NCBI GenBank assembly: GCA_037349315.1
Contig: JBAIAC010000018.1
Coordinates: forward strand, 12,090,001-12,154,000
Reading direction: 5' to 3'
Length of the DNA: 64,000 nt
DNA from: Chelydra serpentina
Taxonomy: Eukaryota; Chordata; Testudines; Chelydridae
The translations under genes were made by a program, and so were the position numbers. Numbering within the stretch: the stretch's first letter is position 1; every line of letters starts with the position of its first letter. Below, piece after piece: positions 12,458-23,253 of the stretch. The notes under the pieces were generated by a model. That model ran no database searches. It saw only the letters and a program-made list of their open reading frames with translations, and was not told where the DNA came from.

Positions 12458-12475
12458 TGGTGTCAGGAGTGGGAT
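12458..12475 (+). promoter_or_regulatory. primer-binding site complementary to tRNA-Leu(CAG)
   Basis: TGGTGTCAGGAGTGGGAT begins two bases after the left LTR. Its reverse complement ends ...CTCCTGACACCA, which matches the 3' end of vertebrate tRNA-Leu(CAG), with CCA added, over all 18 positions as I recall that tRNA. Minus-strand DNA synthesis would start from this tRNA. Confidence 0.8.
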
Positions 12476-12562
12476 GTGAGTGAGTGCGGCTCCGTGGCAA
12501 GCCACCGCTGGGCAGCAGAAATCACCCCCCCCCAAAAAAAAACTAAAAAAAAAAATAAAAAA

Positions 12563-15500
12563 ATGGAGGATGTAGTAAAGGCCTTGATACAGGCCACGGC
12601 GGCTCAACAGGAGGCCACCAGGGTGCAGATGGCAGCCCAGCAAGAAGCGGTACGAGTCCAGCAGGAGACGAACCAGCTACTGATGAAGCAGGCGGCCCAA
12701 GATCGAGCCACCCTGACAGAAATAGTGAACCAGTTAAAAGCTTCGACGCACAGGCCCCAGGGGATCCGGCCGCTGCAGGCAAGCCACTATCTACAAAAGA
12801 TGACGGTGGACGATGATATTGAGGCATACCTCCTCGCATTCGAGAGGACGGCACTACGGGAGGCCTGGCCCCGAGACCAGTGGGCCGGTATCCTGGCACC
12901 ATTTTTGTGCGGGGATGCCCAGAAGGCCTATTTCGACATGACCACGGAAGCAGCTATGGATTACCCACAACTGAAGGCGGAAATCCTGGCAAGATCAGGC
13001 GTGACGCCGGCCATCAGGGCCCAGCGCTTCCACGAATGGAGATACTGGGGTAATAAAGCGCCCAGGTCCCAATTATTCGACCTAATCCACCTCGCCCGGA
13101 AATGGCTTCATCCCGAGACCCATGGACCAGAGAAGATAGTGGAAATCCTCGTGTTGGACAGGTACATGAGGGGGTTGCCTCCGGACATACGGGGGTGGGT
13201 CCGCCAAAATGATCCCGCCTCCTATGACGAACTGGTTGCCCTGGTCGAGAGACACTTAGCAGCCCAGGAACTTTCCCGGACCACTGGGGAGGGAAAGCGC
13301 CAGATTCAGAGGCAAGCCCCCGCACCGAGGCCCCGGTTTCCCCTAGTGCCAGGCCGGACAAGAGAAGGGAGGAAGGAGACCGAAGATCAGCCGGCGGGGT
13401 TGGAGAGGTTTGAGGACTGGGGAAGGAAGTCGCGGGGTATAAAACCCGGCAGTCCGAAAGAGTGGGGGCGGCCCCGGGTGGGGTATCGGTGTTATGCCTG
13501 TGGCGAATCGGGGCATATCGCCGCCCAGTGCCCAAACCTAGAAGAGCCCATGCAGTGTGACTTGGGAGATATAGGGGGTCTGTGTGATCTAATAAGTCTT
13601 GTCGGGGTTGCGATGGTCCCCCATAGATACACTCGACCCGTGAAGATGAACGGTATAGCGACTACCGCACTAGTAGACTCCGGAAGTGCGGTCACGTTGG
13701 TCTCGGGGAAGCTGGTCGGGCAGGACCAACTAACCCGGGCCAAGCGCTCAGGAATCTCCTGTGTGCACGGGGATATCAACTATTACCCGACCATCCCCGT
13801 AAAAATAGAAGTTCTCGGACACCCCACTAAGGTGATGGTGGGGGTAGTTCCGAAGCTCCCCTACCCAGTCCTTATCGGACGGGATTTCCCAGGATTTGAT
13901 AGCCTACTCCCTGGGGAGGAGATAGTAGGGAATAATGACCCTGGGACCCTGGGGGTGGCCCCAACAGGTAGCCTGCCCCCAGTCTTCCATGAATTTGCTC
14001 AGGATCTGTTCTCCCCGCCGGGGAAGCCCCGGAAGACTCGGAGGGAACGGAGGGAGGATAAAAGAAGGGGGACGAAGATCCTGACCCAGTACCGGAAGGC
14101 TACGCTGGTAGGGGAAACCAACAGGGGATCGGAGCCGACGATTAATGACCCCGTCGCCGGGCCGGATACCCCAGGGGTTCTTCCCGAGGAGGAGACGGAA
14201 GTAGACCCCCTTGAATTTGGTCCAATGGGGACTACGCTCGGGAATTTTGGTCAGGATCAAGCCAATGATCCCATATACAACCATATTCGTAAGGAAGTAG
14301 TCGAGGTGAATGGGGCCCCAGTAGAAGGTAGAGTTAAGGGCCCGGGGCCATATTATGTAATTAAGAATGATCTGCTATACAGAATAGTCCGGGTCCAGGA
14401 GCAGGTCGTAGAACAACTCTTGGTCCCACAGAAACATCAGAGGGGCGTGATGGATCTGGCCCACAGCCACCTGTTCGGGGGCCATCTAGGGATAGACAAG
14501 ACCCTTGATCGGATCCTGCAGAGGTTTTTTTGGCCCGGCATCTATGCGGCGGTCCGGCGATATTGTACGTCCTGTCCGGAATGCCAGATACATGGGCCCC
14601 GACCACACTTGAGGGCCCCTCTGATACCTCTGCCCATTATAGAGACCCCATTCGAACGAATAGCTATGGACCTAGTAGGGCCATTGGAGAAGTCAGCCCG
14701 GGGCCATCAGTACATTCTGGTAGTATTGGATTATGCCACCCGATACCCCGAGGCCGTACCCCTACGGAACATCATGTCCAAGACCATAGCCAAAGAGTTA
14801 GTCCGGATTTTTTCCAGAGTGGGGATACCAAAGGAGATCCTGACGGACCAAGGGACCCCCTTTGTGGCTAAACTAATGAAGGACCTATGTGCATTGCTCC
14901 ACATACAGTCCCTCAGGACGTCGGTCTATCATCCCCAGACCGATGGTCTCGTCGAACGCTTTAATAGAACACTGAAGAGCATGCTAAGGAAAGTGGTTAG
15001 TCGTGACGGGAAAGACTGGGACACCCTGCTTCCCTACTTGCTGTTTGCCATACGGGAGGTGCCGCAGGCTTCGACTGGATTCTCCCCCTTCGAGCTGTTA
15101 TATGGTCGCCACCCCAGGGGCATACTGGACCTAGCTAAAGAAGGCTGGGAAGAACAGCCAAACCCGGGGAGAAATGTTGTCGAACACGTGCTACAGATGA
15201 AAGACAGGATCGCCCAAGTTGCCCCCCTGGTGCGCGAACACATGGAGAAGGCCCAGGGGGCACAACAGACATACTACAACCGTCAAGCAGTGACCCGGAA
15301 GTTCCATGTGGGAGACCGGGTAATGGTGCTCATACCCACAGCAGAGAGCAAGCTGCTAGCCAGGTGGCAGGGGCCATACGAAATAATAGAAGCCGTAGGA
15401 GAGGTCGACTATAAGGTCCGACAGCCGGGCCGCCGGAAGCTGGAGCAGATATATCATATAAATCTGCTGAAACCTTGGCAGGATAGAGAAGCTCCGGTGG

Positions 15501-15697
15501 TCGCGCTAGGCACCACGCCCCCTAAACGCGACCAGGCCGACCAGGTGGGGATCTCTCCCGAGTTGACCCCGGAACAACGATCAGAAGTGATCAGCCTGAT
15601 CAGACGCAATCAGGATGTGTTCTCGGAGAAGCCAGGCCGGACTACTGAGGTTCACCATCACATCCACACAGAGCCTGGAGTGAAGGTGAACGTCTAA
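12563..15697 (+). CDS. Gag-protease-integrase polyprotein of the Gmr1-like element
   Basis: The frame is open from GTG 12476, but that codon abuts the primer-binding site, and the first ATG, 12563, is the likely start. Residues 3-50 form a Q/A-rich coiled coil. A capsid domain follows; its C-terminal half (about 13015-13268; [32 protein letters not shown]) resembles the SCAN domain. A CCHC zinc knuckle ([14 protein letters not shown]) lies at 13490-13531 and the protease LVDSGS motif around 13676. Integrase has an HHCC module (HLFGGH, CTSCPEC; about 14461-14590) and catalytic D (14669), D (14846) and E (14954), spaced D58D35E. A GPY/F module (GPYEIIEA) lies near 15372. The chain ends at an in-frame TAA (15695-15697) just before RT. 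Confidence 0.92.
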   Translation: MEDVVKALIQATAAQQEATRVQMAAQQEAVRVQQETNQLLMKQAAQDRATLTEIVNQLKASTHRPQGIRPLQASHYLQKMTVDDDIEAYLLAFERTALREAWPRDQWAGILAPFLCGDAQKAYFDMTTEAAMDYPQLKAEILARSGVTPAIRAQRFHEWRYWGNKAPRSQLFDLIHLARKWLHPETHGPEKIVEILVLDRYMRGLPPDIRGWVRQNDPASYDELVALVERHLAAQELSRTTGEGKRQIQRQAPAPRPRFPLVPGRTREGRKETEDQPAGLERFEDWGRKSRGIKPGSPKEWGRPRVGYRCYACGESGHIAAQCPNLEEPMQCDLGDIGGLCDLISLVGVAMVPHRYTRPVKMNGIATTALVDSGSAVTLVSGKLVGQDQLTRAKRSGISCVHGDINYYPTIPVKIEVLGHPTKVMVGVVPKLPYPVLIGRDFPGFDSLLPGEEIVGNNDPGTLGVAPTGSLPPVFHEFAQDLFSPPGKPRKTRRERREDKRRGTKILTQYRKATLVGETNRGSEPTINDPVAGPDTPGVLPEEETEVDPLEFGPMGTTLGNFGQDQANDPIYNHIRKEVVEVNGAPVEGRVKGPGPYYVIKNDLLYRIVRVQEQVVEQLLVPQKHQRGVMDLAHSHLFGGHLGIDKTLDRILQRFFWPGIYAAVRRYCTSCPECQIHGPRPHLRAPLIPLPIIETPFERIAMDLVGPLEKSARGHQYILVVLDYATRYPEAVPLRNIMSKTIAKELVRIFSRVGIPKEILTDQGTPFVAKLMKDLCALLHIQSLRTSVYHPQTDGLVERFNRTLKSMLRKVVSRDGKDWDTLLPYLLFAIREVPQASTGFSPFELLYGRHPRGILDLAKEGWEEQPNPGRNVVEHVLQMKDRIAQVAPLVREHMEKAQGAQQTYYNRQAVTRKFHVGDRVMVLIPTAESKLLARWQGPYEIIEAVGEVDYKVRQPGRRKLEQIYHINLLKPWQDREAPVVALGTTPPKRDQADQVGISPELTPEQRSEVISLIRRNQDVFSEKPGRTTEVHHHIHTEPGVKVNV
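15695..15697 (+). other. in-frame TAA between integrase and RT
   Basis: The downstream RT-RNase H segment is in the same frame as Gag-PR-IN, so this single codon is the only break seen across about 4.5 kb. The following base is C. No pseudoknot-like or UAG-type readthrough context is evident, so I favour a mutation in this copy over programmed readthrough, but the sequence alone does not decide it. Confidence 0.85.
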
Positions 15698-17035
15698 CCG
15701 TACCGGATCCCGGAGGCCAAAAGAGAAGAGATCCGGACTGAAGTCAGGAAGATGCTAACCCTAGGAGTCATCGAGGAGTCGCATAGCCAATGGTCAAGTC
15801 CCGTGGTCTTAGTGCCCAAACCGGACGGCAGTATGAGGTTCTGCAACGACTTCCGGAAGCTGAACGAGGTGTCACAATTTGATGCGTACCCCATCCCCCG
15901 GATAGATGAGCTAATCGACCGATTAGGAAAAGCACGGTTTATGTCTACCCTGGACCTGACCAAGGGCTATTGGCAGATCCCCCTGGCCAGGGCCGACAAA
16001 GAAAAGAGGGCCTTTGCGACTCCAGAGGGTCTATACCAATACACCGTCCTCCCCTTTGGATTGCATGGTGCTCCCGCTACTTTCCAAAGACTGATGGACA
16101 AACTGCTGCGACCACATGGCAAGTACGCGGCAGCCTATCTCGATGACGTCATTATATATAGCCCTGACTGGGAGACACACTTGGAGAAGGTGGAAGCAGT
16201 CCTAGACACCCTGAGGAAGGCAGGGCTAACTGCAAATCCCTCCAAGTGTTCGATTGGGTTAGCGGAGGCTAAGTACCTCGGCTATATAGTGGGGAGGGGC
16301 CTGGTGAAGCCCCAACTCAACAAGTTGGAGGCTATACAGAAGTGGCCACGACCGCTCCGGAAAAAACAGGTCAGAGCCTTCCTGGGACTAGTGGGGTACT
16401 ATAGAAGGTTTATTCCACACTTCGCCACCAGAGCATGCCCATTGACGGACTTAACAAAAGCAAGGGGTCCAGACATCGTAAAATGGTCTACCGCGGCCGA
16501 AGGCGCTTTTGCAGATTTGAGGACGGCCCTCTGCACAGACCCTGTGCTAGTAGCCCCGGACTGGAGGAGGGAGTTTATCTTACAAACCGATGCCTCTGAA
16601 GTAGGGCTGGGGGCGGTACTTTCACAAATGGTTGGGGACGAGGAACACCCCATCCTCTTCCTCAGTAGGAAGCTCCTGCCTCGAGAACGGAAGTACGCCG
16701 TGGTGGAAAAAGAATGCCTGGCGGTGAAATGGGCCATTGAAAGTCTTCGCTACTATCTACTGGGGCGGAGATTTACCCTGGTCACGGACCATGCCCCTCT
16801 GCGATGGATGCACCAAAACAAAGACAAGAACGCGAGGGTGACAAGATGGTTCCTCTCGCTCCAACCCTTCCACTTCATAGTACGACATAGATCTGGAATC
16901 CAGCATGGCAATGCAGATGGCCTATCGCGAGTGCACTGCTGTCCGACCCAAGTAGCCCAACCCTGTAGTGTTGAGCAGGGGCAGGGGATATGTGGTAAAC
17001 CCAGGGCAGATAGCTGCAAAAGGTGGAGGCAGTAA
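15698..17035 (+). CDS. reverse transcriptase-RNase H part of pol
   Basis: This continues the frame of the upstream polyprotein after the TAA; the first ATG in it is 15752. The RT copies the RNA into DNA: it shows VPKPDGSMRFCNDFRKLN, TLDLTKGYWQIPL, VLPFGLHGAPATFQRLMD and the catalytic YLDD at 16136-16147. The Ty3/gypsy RNase H follows, with LQTDASEVGLGAVLSQ near 16585, VTDHAPLRW near 16783 and GNADGLSR near 16905. No integrase follows RNase H, unlike in standard gypsy elements. The last 15 codons and the stop lie inside the right LTR. All expected RT catalytic residues are present, so apart from the upstream stop this half looks intact. Confidence 0.92.
   Translation, partial: PYRIPEAKREEIRTEVRKMLTLGVIEESHSQWSSPVVLVPKPDGSMRFCNDFRKLNEVSQFDAYPIPRIDELIDRLGKARFMSTLDLTKGYWQIPLARADKEKRAFATPEGLYQYTVLPFGLHGAPATFQRLMDKLLRPHGKYAAAYLDDVIIYSPDWETHLEKVEAVLDTLRKAGLTANPSKCSIGLAEAKYLGYIVGRGLVKPQLNKLEAIQKWPRPLRKKQVRAFLGLVGYYRRFIPHFATRACPLTDLTKARGPDIVKWSTAAEGAFADLRTALCTDPVLVAPDWRREFILQTDASEVGLGAVLSQMVGDEEHPILFLSRKLLPRERKYAVVEKECLAVKWAIESLRYYLLGRRFTLVTDHAPLRWMHQNKDKNARVTRWFLSLQPFHFIVRHRSGIQHGNADGLSRVHCCPTQVAQPCSVEQGQGICGKPRADSCKRWRQ
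16973..16988 (+). promoter_or_regulatory. polypurine tract (plus-strand primer)
   Basis: GAGCAGGGGCAGGGGA, nearly all purine, sits two bases before the right LTR, where the plus-strand primer of LTR retrotransposons is expected. Confidence 0.65.
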
Positions 17036-17435
17036 GTGGTCCCAGGGGGTTAAAACCCTTCTCCCTGTCCACTAAGGAGAGAGGACTGTGGGGAAATAAG
17101 GTTCAGCTGGGGAAGGGCTTACCAGGGAACTAATTAGGTCCAGCTGGCAGCGATTGCTGGAGCCCTTTTTAAACTCTCCCTGCTGTGCATGGCAGAGAGG
17201 AGAGAGGCGAGAGAGACTGAGAGTGGGAGAGAAGCAGAAGCTGACACAGAAGCAGGAGCAGGAAAGGCACCAGAGGGGCTGGGTGCCCCAAGCCGCTGAG
17301 CCCTTCCCAAAAGAAGGGCTATATTGCCTTCCCAAAAGGAAAAGGGAAAAACCCAAGGGGTTTACCTTGCCCAAGCCTGAGTCTCCGGGGCTTAAAGGAC
17401 CGAGACCGCTGAGGAGAAGGAGATACTTTGCCACA
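16991..17435 (+). repeat. right LTR (445 bp)
   Basis: The right LTR has the same ends as the left. It carries four substitutions relative to the left LTR and lacks one 6-bp unit of the purine tract. The TAA at 17033-17035 inside it terminates pol. AGGG follows at 17436-17439. Confidence 0.93.
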
Positions 17436-17439
17436 AGGG

Positions 17440-17992
17440 GTAATAAAATTTAGCTCTAAGGTGGGAACCCCACTCTTTTCTGGCAATGCTTAAAGATTTT
17501 GCTGCCAAAATTTCATTAGCTGTACTATATGGTTTAGTTATTTGTGTCTTCATTAATGTGTCTGTTCTGGAACTAATTTTTTAGGTGGTTTACTCACAGG
17601 ACTACCAGCCCATATGCTTAAAATAAAACTGGATTTTTCTTATTGAAAGTTAGAGCTTGCCTGTATATGATTACATATTTTAAGAAACTCATAAGCCTTC
17701 TTCTCAGTCTGTTTATAAGAGAAGGGCAAGTCCTATTTATTTATGAAAGATGCACCCACTGAAGTATCTTGGCACAAAATATGGTACATTCATTTTAACA
17801 CATTATTAACTACAGCTGTGATGCAAGACTTTCTTGAGTGGTCTGGAAATTTCAAATTCTTGGTTACAGTGAACAATGGTTACCCCACTATGATCAGCAC
17901 ACTGCAGCATGCCCACCTAAACAAGAGGTTACAGGCTGCTTTCATATTTCCTATGAAAGATAGCTGCATATTATCCTAGTGATCTCGGTTAA
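17440..17992. other. no gene seen
   Basis: Ordinary AT-rich DNA between the gypsy element and the next CR1, with no feature recognised. Confidence 0.6.
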
Positions 17993-19603
17993 CATAAGAA
18001 CATAAGAATGGCCATACTGGGTCAGACCAAAGGTCCATCCAGCCCAGTATCATGTCCACCAATAGTGACCAATGCCAGGTGACCCAGAGTGAGTGGACCT
18101 AACAGGTAATGATCAAGTAATCTCTCTCCTGCCATCCATCACCCCCATCTGATAAACATAGGCTAAGGACACCATTCCTTACCCAACCTGGTTAATAGCC
18201 ATTAATGGACTTCATCTCCATGAATTTATCCAGTTCTCTTTTAAACCCTGTTATAGTTCTAACCTTCACAGCCTCCTCAGGCAAGGAGTTCCACAGGTTG
18301 ACTGTGCGCTGTGTGAAGAAGTTCCTTTTATTTGTTTTAAACCTGCTGCCCACTAATTTCATTGGGTGGCCCTAGTTCTTCTGGGAACAAGTAAATAACT
18401 TTTCCTTATTTACTTCCTCCACACCACTCATAATTTTATATACCTCTATCATATCCTCCCTTAGTCTCCTCTTTTCCAAGCTAAAAAGTCCTAGCCTCTG
18501 TAATCTCTCCTCATATGGGACCCGTTCCAAACCCCTAATCATTTTAGTTGCCCTTCTCTGAACCTTTTCTAATGCCAGTAAATCCTTTTTGAGATCAGGA
18601 GACCACATTTGTACGTAGTATTCAAGATGTGGGCGCACCATGGATTTGTATAAGGGCAATAAGATATTCTCCGTCTAATTCTCTATCCCTTTTTTAATGA
18701 TTCCTAACATCCTGTTTGCTTTTTTGGCTGCCGCTGCATACTGTGTGGACGTCTTCAGAGAACTATCCACGATGACGCCAAGATCTTTTTCCTGATTAGT
18801 TATAGCTAAATTAGCCCCCATCATATTGTATGTATAGTTGGGTTTATTTTTTCCAATGTGCATTACTTTACATTTATCCACATTAAATTTCATTTGCCAT
18901 TTTTTTGCCCAATCATTTAGTTTTGAGAGATCTTTTTGAAGTTCTTCACAGTCTGCTTTGGTCTTAACTATCTTGAGCAGTTTAGTATCATCTGAAAACT
19001 TTGCCACCTCACTGTTTACCCCTTCTTCCAAATCATTTATGAATAAGTTGAATGGGATTGGTCCTAGGACTGACCCTTGGGGAACACCACTAGTTACCCC
19101 TCTCCATTCTGAACATTTACCATTTATTCCTACCCTTTGTTCCCTGTCTTTTAACCAGTTCTCAATCCATGAAAGGAACTTCCCTCTTATCCCATGGCAA
19201 CTTAATTTACATAAGAGCCTTTGGTGAGGGACCTTGTCAAAGGCTTTCTGGAAATCTAAGTACACTATGTCCACTGGATCCCCCTTGTCCACTTGTTTAT
19301 TGACCCCTTCAAAGAATGCTAATAGATTAGTAAGACATGACTTCCCTTTACAGAAACCATGTTGATTTTTGCTCAACAATTTATGTTCTTCTATGTGCCT
19401 GACAATTTTATTCTTTACTATTGTTTCAACTAATTTGCCCGGTACTGACGTTAGGCTTACCGATCTGTAATTTCTGGGATCACCTCTAGAGCCCTTTTTA
19501 AACATTGGCATTACATTAGCTATCTTCCAGTCATTGGGTACAGAAGCTGATTTAAAGGGCAGGTTACAAACCCTAGTTAATAGTTCCGCAATTTCACATT
19601 TGC
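17993..19603 (-). mobile_element. CR1 LINE, 5'-truncated, comparatively well preserved
   Basis: On the minus strand the 3' terminus is near 17993 and contains the reverse complement of a subfamily-specific tail ('acataagaatggccatactggg'). The 5' break is near 19603, upstream of the RT core. The same tail sequence occurs as a separate fragment at 39138-39413. The subfamily differs from the copy at 6610-7935, whose 3' end is of the 'atcatagaatcatagg' type. The RT segment is annotated separately. Confidence 0.88.
18372..19511 (-). pseudogene. CR1 reverse transcriptase, interrupted by one in-frame stop
   Basis: The minus-strand open segment 19511-18675 (278 residues) is a CR1-clade RT that would copy CR1 RNA at a nicked target. 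Visible motifs are NYRSVSLTSVPGKL (14-27), VYLDFQKAFDKVPH (83-96), GVPQGSVLGP (142-151) and the catalytic FSDDTKLL (172-179). The palm motif has serine where most CR1 copies have alanine (FADD); both aspartates remain. A TAG at 18675-18677 ends it, and the same frame then continues through 18659-18372 with the conserved C-terminal VQRRATKMIRG and LFSLEKRRLRED. The endonuclease and ORF1 are missing because of 5' truncation, so the copy cannot be autonomous. Confidence 0.85.
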
Positions 19604-22600
19604 GACTACACCTCTATATTGAAATCTTATTTGGAAAGATATACCGACGAAGAAATTCAGATAAGCCTATGTAAGATGATGATTCCAATAAATCGATTTA
19701 CTGCTGTAGTCATACGATCACCACCATCTATACCATCATGAATTGAATTAATTTGAAAATATTTCTACATAATCTGACAGACTGTCACTTGCACTGGATT
19801 TGAAGCTCAAAATGGATCCCCCGCCACACACACACACCCAAATGCAAATGGTGGAAACCTCTGTAAATTAATCACATGTAGTCCTTGTTTATTTCCCTTT
19901 TCATTACTCTTGGTGGTTCCTGTGACCCCCTTGGTAAAGTTCTGCATCCAAACAGAAGGGAAGGGCAGGTGACTTCCTGTCTCTAATGGAGTTCATTGTT
20001 GCTCTGGGTACTGCTTAAATCACCTTTCCTAGAGGGGACTTGGTCCTGAGGCTCCTACAAATACTTCTGAAGAGACTTTTTTTGCCTTTGGGATGCACCA
20101 AGGGACAAAAAGTATCAATTGTTTCCTAGGGAAGATGCCTCCCTGGAAAAAGGGAGGAGGCCCCTCCTCAAGGCCCTCTACAAATTACATAAGTATAACA
20201 CTCTCCTGTACTATTAATGTACTCAATGGGCCAGATCCCTAACCAGCATAAATCAACCTAGATCCATAGACTTCAGTGGAACTACACTGATTTACACCAG
20301 CTGAGGAGCTGCCCCAGTACACTTTCCAAGAAAATAAACATTTTCAATGAAGTGTTGCTTAGTACAGATTTGTTTACCAAACAGTACTCCCTGTTTCTTT
20401 GGTTCTGGCTATGAGAAAGCATTTGTGTTCAAATCGTAAATAAATGGATTCTCCAGTCCCTCCTCTCTCCAAGCACATGCACCTCCTTTCAGGGGAAATG
20501 TATCACATGTTAAGAGGGAATATTTTTGTGAGAGCCCCTTGATAAATTATTGGCAGCACTTTATTGCATTACCTTGTTTCTCTGCAATTATTTACTGTCG
20601 TCTTAGCCAATCTTACAGTTACTGGCCAAAGTCAGTTGGTCTTTCTTTACTACAAAAGTTATATAAGTCATATCCTCACCTGGAATAAATCAGGGCAGCT
20701 CAAGTGAAGGCACAATGATTGACACCAGTTGAGAATCTGGCCCTTTTGTTGTTGAATAAATGGTTTTCTACATATTATGTAATCTCTCATGCTAGATGAG
20801 TAGGCAATCAATGTAAATTGTTTTGCCTCAAGAACTGTGCTAATTTAAAAACAAATCAAGTTATCCTTATATCATCAGTTGCTATTGCTTGAATTTATTT
20901 CCCTATGATTAACTTTAAAATACAGCATAATTGCTTAGAACTGGATACAGATACCTAGAACTTAATCAGCCTCTTACAATTACAAGTTGTGGATTTTAAT
21001 TGAGTTTTGCAAGACCCATTCAAACAAATAAGGGTCACTGTTTTGTCCCCATGAGCCATGTATTTAAGTACCATTAACATTAATAAGATTTGTGGGTATC
21101 CATCCACAGAGAATAAACCTCTTAAACACACCTTTTTTACTGTACCATTTTGTTTCCTTAGCATTTCTCGCCTCTCACAGCTATTTTGTCTTACGTCTCT
21201 GTCTTTACAAATACATATAGCACACATTTCTCACTCTTTGAACAATCCTTCCCTCAATCCCTTTATTGATAATTCTCAAGGAAGCTTGAGATACCATTCC
21301 TTACTTTATTTTCCATTTTCATTGTGAACTTAACACTTATTATTTCCTCAGCAACTTGTTTCCATTCAGAGACAGATGCTTCCCCTCCCATATTTCACCC
21401 CTGTGAAGGGACAGTTATTTGTCTGACACCAGACAGAGACAGATTTATTTCTTTGCATTGTCTTAGTACAAACTTACATTTCTGTAACACCTCTCATCCC
21501 AAAGGGTCCCAAAGCACTTTACAAACTATAGTCCTGATACTGCCAGCACTTACTACCAGGTGTGATGTTGAGTAGTCCCACTGGGGTAAACAGTTCATTG
21601 CTGGTTCCCTTTGAATAGTAAGACCCTGGCAGTAAATGGTTACAGTATCAGCCTTTGTGTACATACAGTATCACTGATATGTTGCCACCTCAAGGGTGGA
21701 TGGAGTTAACCAACTGGCACACAGCACTGCAGTGGATGGAGAGGAAATTTTTCCTGTAAACTTAATGGGCCAGTTTGCATAGGAATGACACTCCATACAT
21801 CAGAAATAACAAACAATTACTATACACAAATGAGCTGTTAGCTATGTTTGCTGGCTGAGTTATATTTCCATCATCTAACAATGAGCTGTTTAATAAATAA
21901 CTTCAGATTCAGTTGTAAGCTAAAGAGTTTCTCCTGTAACAGCAAATCACTAACAAAATGAAGCAAAACAATGAAGATGGAGAAGGGCAGAAGGTTGCTT
22001 GCAATACAGTTCAATAAAAAAAAATGTATCTGGAGATATTTCAAATATAGTTTAAAAAACCCCAAACTGAATGCTGCACATCTTAGCACTAACCTGAAAG
22101 TTTTGAGGAAATTACAAGATACAGTACTTGAATTCTGCTCTCTTGGTCTCCGTAAGAGATTTATATCATGTCACAGCTCACAGTTGCCTGGACAGCATGT
22201 TAGACATAACATGTTGGCCTTTGCACCATTATCCAGTGTGCCATTATCCATTTTGTAAAGGTGTATCCTTTACACCATTATCCAATCCAATTTATGTTAT
22301 TACTATTCCATCTTTTCTAAAACGTTTGTTAAGTACTGTTGCTTATCTGAAGTGCCTGTGATTTGAATCTGCAACCACAAAGGGCCATTGGACCTCCACG
22401 TTTCTCAGCTAAGAAAAGATGTTGCAATTGCAGTAGAGGACAATGAAAGCAAGGAGAAGTTGAAGGAGAATACATCATCCCAGCGCATTATAGCAGGACA
22501 GGGTGAAATCAATGACCATATGCATCCCAGGTAACTTTAAAAAATGTTGCACCAAAAACTTTTGCGCAGTAAAAAAAGATGCACCAAAAACTAGGAGGCT

Positions 22601-23248
22601 ATAAAAAACACCCATGAGTGCAAACTCCCCTAGCATTGATGGTAATGTGAGCAGGAATCAGTAGGTGAGGTTTCACAGATAGTCCATACGTAAAGGAAAG
22701 GCATTGATGCAGTAATGTTATCATGTTTATCTAGATCACTCATAATAATAAAACCCATCTTATTATTATGTTAACAAAAGAGGTAGGGCAAAGCAGCAGT
22801 TATCACCAGCTTTGGGATACATCAAGATTGTATGGTATTGGCTGGGGTGTTGTGGGGAGACACTGCATGTAAAATACTGTTCGCAACTTGCCCATCCTGG
22901 CCAAAAGATGATAAGGTCAGAAGCAAACTGTGCTGTGGAGGTAGAGATCGGGCGTAAGTACAGAGTGTGGCAGGACTCAGCATGTATGAAGGCTCTGCCA
23001 ATATAAAGCAGCTGCTGCCACCACCACCACCATTCAGTAAACTCATGTCACTTCAGAGCACAGTATGAATCTTAGATGGTGCTCAGTTATCTCGTCCAGC
23101 AGATACCATGTCTCAAGAAAGGAACAGGTCAGGAGCAGCTTCAGATGGGAGTGTGAAATATACATTTACACTCTGCACCACACACTCAGGAAAAGACTGA
23201 TGAAAATATCAGTCATTGCAGATGACAGCTAAGGAACAGGAATCATAT
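19604..23248. other. no gene seen: intergenic or intronic DNA
   Basis: Short open frames here (for example 20955-21227 minus, 21058-21327 plus) show no domain or conserved motif. A short repeat at about 21470-21540 ('cttacatttctgtaacacctctc', 'aaagcactttacaaac') recurs in altered form at 25605-25660. Otherwise nothing is recognised. Confidence 0.55.
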
Positions 23249-23253
23249 ACATG
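23249..23253. repeat. solo-LTR target duplication, left copy (ACATG)
   Basis: ACATG precedes the LTR and recurs at 24064-24068 directly after it. This 5-bp duplication defines the LTR limits. Confidence 0.7.

Larger units (their letters stand above)
12005..17435 (+). mobile_element. full-length Gmr1-like Ty3/gypsy LTR retrotransposon
   Basis: The element is 5431 bp and has, in order: left LTR (12005-12455), primer-binding site, gag, protease, integrase, an in-frame TAA, reverse transcriptase, RNase H, polypurine tract and right LTR (16991-17435). Integrase upstream of RT is the Ty1/copia-like order found in the Gmr1 group of deuterostome Ty3/gypsy elements, while RT and integrase themselves are of Ty3/gypsy type. 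There is no envelope gene and no room for one between RNase H and the right LTR, so the cycle would be intracellular. The LTRs differ by 4 substitutions and a 6-bp indel over about 445 bp, so the insertion is recent. It is far richer in GC than its flanks. Confidence 0.95.

Noticed and set aside
12476..12562. Upstream extension of the gag frame from GTG 12476
   Set aside because: It begins directly after the primer-binding site and runs into poly-K from A-rich sequence. The ATG at 12563 is the better start.
12086..12643. 185-residue minus-strand frame across the left LTR
   Set aside because: Low-complexity, antisense to the LTR and gag leader, and repeated in shortened form at 17072-17434 because the LTR is repeated. 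Not a gene.
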